A DNA stretch of 64,000 nucleotides from contig NC_019872.2 of NCBI RefSeq assembly GCF_002234675.1, forward strand, positions 8,138,950 to 8,202,949. The letters run 5' to 3'. The position numbers and the translations under genes are program-made. The notes under the pieces are model-generated. The model was not told the origin of the DNA and searched no databases. It worked only from the letters and a program-made list of their open reading frames with translations. The DNA comes from Oryzias latipes. Taxonomy: Eukaryota; Chordata; Actinopteri; Beloniformes; Adrianichthyidae. This document shows positions 56,002 through 64,000 of this stretch, in pieces; positions within the stretch are counted from its first letter, which is position 1, and every line of letters begins with the position of its first letter.

Positions 56002-58858
56002 GCCCCGCCCACAACCCCGCCCATGCATGAACATCAAAACACAATCTAGACATCCGTACTCTACCTGTCTTAGCTTCTGGCTCTGTCGTCATGCAGAAAA
56101 TCCAACTCTGTCATGTTGTTTCCAAGAGGAAAAGATCTCTCAGCAGATTTTCCTGACTTGGTCTGAAAGTTGTTATTGCTTTTGGTACGTTAAAGGCAGT
56201 TTCCTTCAGATATGGTAACATCGCTCCGTGTCAAAGGTCAACATTTCTTCTGTTGTGTTTTTCTGATTTAAACGCTGCAAAAAAAACAAAACAAGAATTC
56301 ATCATGTCTGAAATCCTAAAGGTTGAACTTGACGAGCGTCGACGCCGTTTTACCGACAGACCTCCTGCCTTGTTGTTTGTGCAGCTTTAACTTGAAGCGC
56401 TGCACGCTTCGTCCCGTATGTGCCATGACTTCCTTCAGGAACGGATCAGAGGTTGAGACAGCTTTGTGAGACCGTGGGACTCATGGTTGCTATGGAAACC
56501 ATCACAGTCCTCACGTTTCCTAAAAATCTACACCTTCTGGAGCTTTTAACTCACAGATTGTAGGTTTGTGTATTAGTACATAGTAAACATTTAACAGCGT
56601 GAATGTGTCTGGAGGCCATCACATGACCTGAAGCCTGTTGCAGGTTTACATGCTGCGGTCTACTCCTATGTTGCTGTGTGGGAGAAGGAGGCGGGTTCAC
56701 ATGCAATGACTCATCTCACACGTCACTGTTCTCCTGCTTCAATGTATGAAACCAACTTGTTAGGCTGGTCCCAGCAAACACACGTATGTCCCTCACCGCC
56801 AAAGCTTTTGTAATACGGTTACAGAAATCTTATTTTTGAGGGGATTTTTGCACCGCTTTGTTGAGAACTGTACAGCTGGACTGGACGAGGGCGCTGATGA
56901 GTGGCTTTAGACTGAACGGAACGGTGGGAATGTGGCATCTCAAAAGAGTTCACTCATGTACGCTCTGGCCTGCTTCCTCCTGAGCCCAGCCGACGCACAA
57001 ACACACTCCGTATCCGTGACGACTGAACCTCCTTCAGAGCCAGAGCCGAGCCGCCTCGCTCCGTCCAGTCACATCACAGAGGTTTTGCGTTCTCGCTCCT
57101 TTCTAGGCGTGAGACGCTGCTGCCAGCAGAGCGAGCCGTTTGGCAGCTTTTCTGTCACGTTAGGATCCCACATATGCCTCTTTCACACTCACTCGCACAC
57201 TCTGCTGTGGTGGCAAACGAGGCGGGATGCGACAGAAAGGCGTTGGGGGCGAGGAATCAGTTGAAGCTGGAGCTTCTCGTTCACGCTTGTATGTGGAGCA
57301 TGCACGCTGACCCGTCTTACGTTTTGGTCAATGTGCTCTGACCTCGCTTACCAATCTTTTTCTACCTTTTATTTTTTCTTTGTGGTTGTTATTTGCACTA
57401 ATGGCATTTATACTAGCAGTTCTCCAAAGCTGTTATGTGGCTGTCGGCAACCAAAAACCCTCTGATGGAAACAGCCTGACCCGTTTGTGTGTAACGTGTA
57501 CTCATGTCACTCTGTAAGAAGCTGTATTAAACCAGTCGAGTGCTGATATTTACCCGGCCAACCTCCTCTTCCTCACAGCTTCACGTTGGCTCTGAGGGGA
57601 TGAGGTTTCTTGATCAGCTAGACCAGTCAGTGTTGCTGCCTCTCCAGGCCGAATGAAGCATTGTTCAGGCAGGTGTGATCACTCTGGTGCCCTCTAGTGG
57701 TAGGGGTGGGATCTGCCCGGTGCTGACAATCTGGAGATGTTTGTTTAACCCCTAAAGTATTACTTCCTCTATAATTAACAGTCCTTTTACTCTATATTAC
57801 TTTACTATTACATGTAAAACCATTGGCTTCAGGACTGAGAATGAATACATGACTGTATGATCAAACCTGGCCAATTTCTTTTCTTTAAAATGAAATGTAG
57901 GGGTTGATGCATTTTGCACATTTTCTTTTGAAAGACTGGCAGAAAAACTTTGTATTTTTTTTTCTTTTCAGTTCCAATCCTTTGATTTAAATACCTAATG
58001 ACGTGTTTGTACCAAGAAAAACATCAGCAATTTTTTTTTTTTTTAATGATTTCCCGGCTTTTGAGTCGAGAAATTTACCCGCAAGATAAAAAAAAGAAGT
58101 GTGAAGTGGATAAATGTCTTTGGCAGCTGTTTGTGAATGTGCATTTCAGTATTAAATGTGAATATTGTTGGGCAGGAGTTTGTCAGCTGTTGATTCCACC
58201 TGCATTTGCTTGTTTTTCTTGTTTTTTGCTGCAGTCTCCACAGACTACTCAAAGCTCAGCCCAGTTTTTCACATCTTCATTTGACTAAAACTGATCTACA
58301 TCAGTTTTTAAATCATCTTAACAAAGTGCATTGTGACATTTTGTTGCATAGGTGAGATGTCCTCTGTAGGATTAACTTCGTAGAAAATGCATCAGGTCTT
58401 TTTTTTTTATGTGCTGTGCCAACAGATTCATTATTGGTGCTTCTAATGTTAAACATTTCTGTTCTTTACCATGAGTTTTAAAGTGTGTGAATATTTAGAA
58501 GAGCGTGCATATCAGTTTTAGACGTCAAGCAAATCTAGAAACTGAATCTACAGCTGCCAACTTTCTCCCTGTTAACAGATTTTCTGTCTTTGCTGAAAGC
58601 ATCTTTACCAGCTGTCCACATCGGTCCTGTCTGACAGATTTCACTCTGAATTGAAGGTCACGTTCAGGGATCTTTTTCAGATTTGATAGAAACGTTTTCT
58701 ATGAAATCTGGTGACGAGTGCCAGTAATGTTTGCTTTCAAATGCCCCCCCCCCCCCCCCCCACCCCAACAGTTTGGTTTAGACTGACCGGTTCAGACTCG
58801 ATACCCGGCATCGCCTTGGTTTAATTAAAGAAAAAGAAAAAGAGAAGCTGTCAATAAA
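56002..58858 (+). terminator. rnf145: rnf145 3' UTR and polyadenylation signal
   Basis: After the TGA at 55999-56001 no gene is seen for nearly 3 kb. ATTAAA occurs near 57525 and AATAAA at 58853-58858. A run of about 18 C lies at 58744-58761. A long 3' UTR is typical for this gene; the exact end is inferred. Confidence 0.5.
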
Positions 58859-61739
58859 TGAACCATCCACTGCAGACACGGTGTGAGTGTGTTTCATTTA
58901 GATCCACAACATGGGTTACATGTTCATGAAAACATAATAAGTGGGCCTTTTTTTTTTAATTATCCCTTCATGTAAGATGTACTGGATTTACTCTGAAAAT
59001 GTTAAATGACGTCAGCTGATAAAAACAGAAATCCCTTTACATTTCTATAATCAGATATTAGAGCTTAAGCCTCATCTTTTTATGATCTACACAAATCAAA
59101 TTTGAAAAAACTTCAAGTTCAAATTCAACTTTATTAAATCACTTTTCCTGCTAGAGAACGCCTCTGGGCTTCACGTATAATTTAAACAATAGTTAAAAAG
59201 AAGACATTCTACACAAACCAACAAAAAACTGTCCATAAAACCAAATTAGAAACTAATGAAAAACTTTAGCTAAAAAAGAGTTTCGAGTTTTTCCTTCAAA
59301 ACCCCCCACAGTGATGAAACCCTCACATCCTCAGGCAGACTGTTCCCCAGGTACAGCCCACAGTACTTTGGACTTTAGCTGATGTTTGGTTTGCTTGTTA
59401 GGCATAAAAACTAAAGAGAGCACCAACAAACCCTTGGAGGAAGTACCTGAATTATTTCATAACAAAATTTCAATGGTAAACTAGTGTTTTTTGTTTTGTT
59501 TAAATGTCTTTAATTTTCAATTCTTGAGTAAATTCTTACACTGTTATGCTAAAGGTTAGTAATTGTTTTAGGTATTAAAAATATTTAAAAGTGCAATATC
59601 ATATTACAATTTGAAATGATCAGATGGTATGAATAAAAATAAAAAACTGCACATTGGCAAAGAATTCCTAGAATCAATTTATAAACCAAGACACTTTCTA
59701 GATTTTTACTTGATCATTTCCAAGTTTTTGCAGATGTGAACACATCTGCTGTAGTCTTTCAATGGAAAGTGAATCTTCTTCAGACTTTCAGCTGAACAAT
59801 TGTGTTTTACTGAAGCTCATGAGGGTTTGGCATCACAATGTGTTCCAGCGTCACCGTCATTTAGGCAGAGAAGGTAATCAAGAAAAGTTGGAACTCGTGA
59901 AGAAATGACCTAAGACTTGATAAACTTCTATTGCACTTAAACAGCTTTAAGTTGTCATTCCATTTCCTTTTCCATGGAAAGGGCCTTTTAGGTGTAATCC
60001 TGAAATGATTTTAGTTTAAGAAAGTGGGATGGTGAGAACATAAGGAGTTTGGCATTGAGCTTTTATGAGATGTCAGTTTTGAAATGAAGAGGCTTCACTT
60101 TGCATGCATTTTTACCCTGTTTGGCCAAACACCCATCACTCTATTTATAGAGATTTTTGGCTTTTAAAATACTTTGCAAAAATCAGATTAGCAATAATCT
60201 TTGTTTGCCCAATGATCCTGTTGCACTAGTGAAACACTAGAGGGTGCTGTTGCGTTGTTTTACCACTGAAATGGAAGTGTGCGGCAGCGGACAGATGAAC
60301 CTTTTCTCCAAAACGCCGTGCGTTCTTGGAGCCGCATTCTTGTGCAGAAACAGGGGGAATTAGTGACTTTATGAAATATTCCAATCTTTTGACGTTTATT
60401 TTCATTTATCCTGCCTGATTATTTCTGTTTTAGACGGATCCTCCTTTACGTCTCTACGTTTTTCGTAGGCGTTTTGGCACCAATTTAACCAGATTCACCT
60501 GAATGTGGTCGCCTAATATGCTTAAAATAAAATTGAAACTGCTCTTCTGAATCAAAATGACTTCCAAACAATACTTGTATAAAACCTTTTTGCATCCTGT
60601 TTGAGGTGACAAGTGATTTTTATGTCTTTTTTCCAGATAAATGTATTTATATTCTGTGGTTACCAGAAGACTATCGTTTTTTTAAGTGTGGGATCAATAA
60701 AAACACGTGATTGTCATTATCCAGAAGAAAAAAATAGCACAGGTATTGCATCATTTCTGTATTAATTTCTCCAGTATCCTCGTTTTTCCAAACTGCAGCT
60801 AACTACAAATGATCAAAATAAATAAATATGGTCTTCCTAAATTTTTCTAATAACAATCAAAAGAAATCATTTTTTCACACTGATTTATGCAGTTTTGAAA
60901 TCAAAAGGAAAACATATCGTTTATTATTTCAATGATTAAGGACATGATAGATGAATTTGGTCATCGCGCTCCACAGTCTGTTATTTTCATCTCCATCGTA
61001 AATCCCGCACAGGACTTTGCGCCACTTTCCCAATAAGCAAGAGGAGCGTCAAAGGTTCCTTTACGCGCTAATCAAGGTCAAGATCGTTTCCTCAACAACC
61101 TTTGGGATTTCGAGCCAGAAAACGCGCTGCCAATCATTTCTCACAGCCAGCAGAATGGAAGGTTGCTGACCTTTCACACCTCAACATAGATGTTTATTAT
61201 ATTATTACATTTTTTAATCAAAGCATCATCAAAATATTTGCATGTTTTGGTTTCCCCTCTGGGCGACGTGATAAATAGTTTGGAGGAGCAGATGGTGCCA
61301 GACGGACAGACAAAGCGGGGAAATCTGGTAGCAATTATCCTCAATTATGTTCATTGTTATTTTGAGCTAATTATTGTTATTGTCACTTTTGTTTGTGTGT
61401 CTTGCGGCACAAGACTGAAAAAAGACGAGGGCCCATACTGAAGACAATGGAGAGCAGGAATATGTTATGATGAAGATGAAAAAAAGGCTTTTAAATGGAG
61501 CCAAGCCGGTGATGTAAATAAAAGTCGGTTAAAAGCTGCGGTTTGGAGGAAATGTCTTCCACCTGTATTTCTTATCAATAGAACTTAAAGTTAGATTTTA
61601 TAGAAGAAACAGTTTTTTTAAGTGATAGATCCTTAAAGTTTGTGGGTCCGTTTGGCTAACAGTCCCGGGACCCTCTGTTAAATGTTTGGGATGTTTGATT
61701 CTCTTCAGCACGTGGCTCGGTTTTGAGTTTTAAACCTCA
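58859..61739. other. Intergenic region between rnf145 and ebf1
   Basis: No coding exon is supported. A LINE-tail-like segment (CAAATTCAACTTTATT onward, then GGCAGACTGTTCCCCAG) lies at about 59118-59400. Most of the rest looks non-repetitive, and one stretch at 61255-61460 is a candidate regulatory element. Confidence 0.6.
61255..61460. promoter_or_regulatory. Candidate conserved non-coding element upstream of ebf1
   Basis: This non-repetitive sequence has several ATTA/TAAT homeodomain cores (CAATTATCCTCAATTATG, GCTAATTATTG), an ATTGT SOX-like core repeated four times, and an open frame without any recognisable domain. EBF genes are known for dense regulatory elements. Conservation was not tested. 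Confidence 0.35.
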
Positions 61740-62611
61740 GCGTGCGCCCGCGTGGAGCAAGTGCTTGCAGCGGTCCGTTTTCCGCGCGCGCGCGCAGAGC
61801 CTCACCTGCGTGTTTGAAGGTTTTGTCGCGACGTGGAACAGTTTTAAAAAGTAAGAAGGAGTTCCGAAACCTGCCGTGGCAGCTGCAGGGGTGGGGGGCC
61901 CGCTTTGCTGCTCTCACCCTCGTTTTGTCCCATCCCCTCCTCTCCATCGATCCCCTCCCTTCTTCTCCATTCTCATCCCGTCCTCTTTCTCTCGTTCTCT
62001 CACCTCCTCCCCCCTCCCTCCCCGGGGCGGGAGAAGCTTGTGCGTTTTCCTCTCAGAGTGGGTCCTCCGGGAAGACTCACAAACCGATTTTCTTCTGAGA
62101 GTGCGCGGAGTCTTGAGAGCTCCGGAGACTCAGCGCTGCTCCGGACAGCACCACGCCCGCCCGTGTGCCTCACGTCCCGGGCTGAAGCTTTGAAGCTTTG
62201 GCATTCACAGCAAAGAGCCAGAAAAGGAAAGAAGTGTCCGATAATGCGGACATCTGATCCGGCTACACCTTGATCCTTTTTTCTTCTTCCCTCTCTGACG
62301 GCTCAAATCGCGCAACGCGCAGAAGTCAAATAGTCACTTCTGAACATCTCCACAGTGACTCAGGCCGGTTCTGCTTCTGTTTGGACTTTTTTGGCCTCAG
62401 CCTACAGCCATGGTTTTCCGTCTGTTTTAATAAACACCCCCTATTTTTGGGAACTGGAGTAAAGACTGATTCTGAGAGAAGTGCGCGCGGCAGCAGCTGA
62501 GGAGCGCACCAGCGCGGATCAGAGCGCAGGATCCGGAGCAGAGAAAGTGAACATCAGTCGGGCTGAAGGACACAGAGAGAGCAGCGGAGCGGATTCAGGG
62601 GAGTTTTGTTC
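61740..62611 (+). promoter_or_regulatory. ebf1: ebf1 CpG-rich promoter and 5' UTR
   Basis: GC and CpG content rise sharply here (GCGCGCGCGCGC run near 61784-61796). Pyrimidine-rich tracts at about 61950-62020 and no TATA box suggest a CpG-island promoter. No splice site is needed between this block and the ATG at 62612. Confidence 0.6.
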
Positions 62612-63669
<1,058 letters not shown>

Positions 63670-64000
63670 GTGAGTGGATCCAACTCGCATCATTCACAGT
63701 TTTTGCTCCCCCCTCCCCTCCTTCCCTCCCTCCCCCAGTGCGCGCGCGGGCTGAAAGAAGATGCGCGTCTTTAGAAGAGTTAATTTGGAAAAATGTCCTG
63801 CTGTCCTCGGAGCAGTGAGATGTGATGCTGCAGAGAACCAACAGGCTGCCAGAAGTGCTTTATGTCACACAAACTGCAGGACAGAGTTTCATGCTATCCA
63901 GTCAGATTTCAGCGCAGCTGTTGCGGCCGATTTGCAGCAGCTTTGTGGTTCGTCACTGTCACTGTCCCGGAATGAGGTTGTCCACTCTTACATTTTTGAA

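Noticed and set aside
61190-61441. 83-residue plus-strand ORF with a hydrophobic C-terminus upstream of ebf1
   Set aside because: No recognised domain, no splice context; the sequence looks more like a regulatory element.
61705-62273. Several overlapping ORFs in the ebf1 CpG-rich leader
   Set aside because: Long frames are expected by chance in GC-rich DNA; none resembles a protein family.

Overview
This is a vertebrate nuclear window, almost certainly from a teleost fish. Genes are split by GT-AG introns with conserved phases. The five proteins resemble vertebrate orthologues closely, introns are short to moderate, and the repeats (Tc1, PIF-Harbinger, hAT miniature elements, tRNA-headed SINEs, LINE tails) are typical of teleosts. 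The exact species cannot be told from the sequence.

Gene layout, left to right: ubtd2 (+, 3 coding exons, 5647-26675), il12b encoding the IL-12/IL-23 p40 subunit (+, 8 coding exons, 30680-34082), ublcp1 (-, 10 coding exons, 39049-35444), rnf145 (+, 11 coding exons, 48703-56001) and the first three coding exons of an EBF gene, probably ebf1 (+, from 62612 and leaving the window). EBF1-RNF145-UBLCP1-IL12B is the order I know from human 5q33.3, so this is a conserved block, with ubtd2 alongside. I assembled every coding exon from splice sites and reading phase; all five stay in frame, and no gene shows a disabling break.

The genes do not form a pathway. UBTD2 is a ubiquitin-like-domain protein, IL12B a secreted cytokine subunit, UBLCP1 a nuclear proteasome phosphatase, RNF145 an ER membrane RING E3 ligase of sterol metabolism, and EBF1 a transcription factor. 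il12b and ublcp1 meet tail to tail with polyadenylation signals about 35 bp apart.

The space between exons is dominated by mobile elements. They include a 1.68 kb Tc1-like element with 219-220 bp inverted repeats and one premature stop; a Harbinger element nested in another inverted-repeat element; hAT-type elements with 8 bp target duplications; a decayed LINE; and an eight-copy family of about 0.6 kb with no coding capacity. I saw no CRISPR array, operon or other prokaryote-like system, and no convincing undescribed multi-gene system. The best leads are the in-window repeat family, a perfect 32 bp-arm hairpin, a GC-AG intron in ublcp1 and two candidate conserved non-coding elements.
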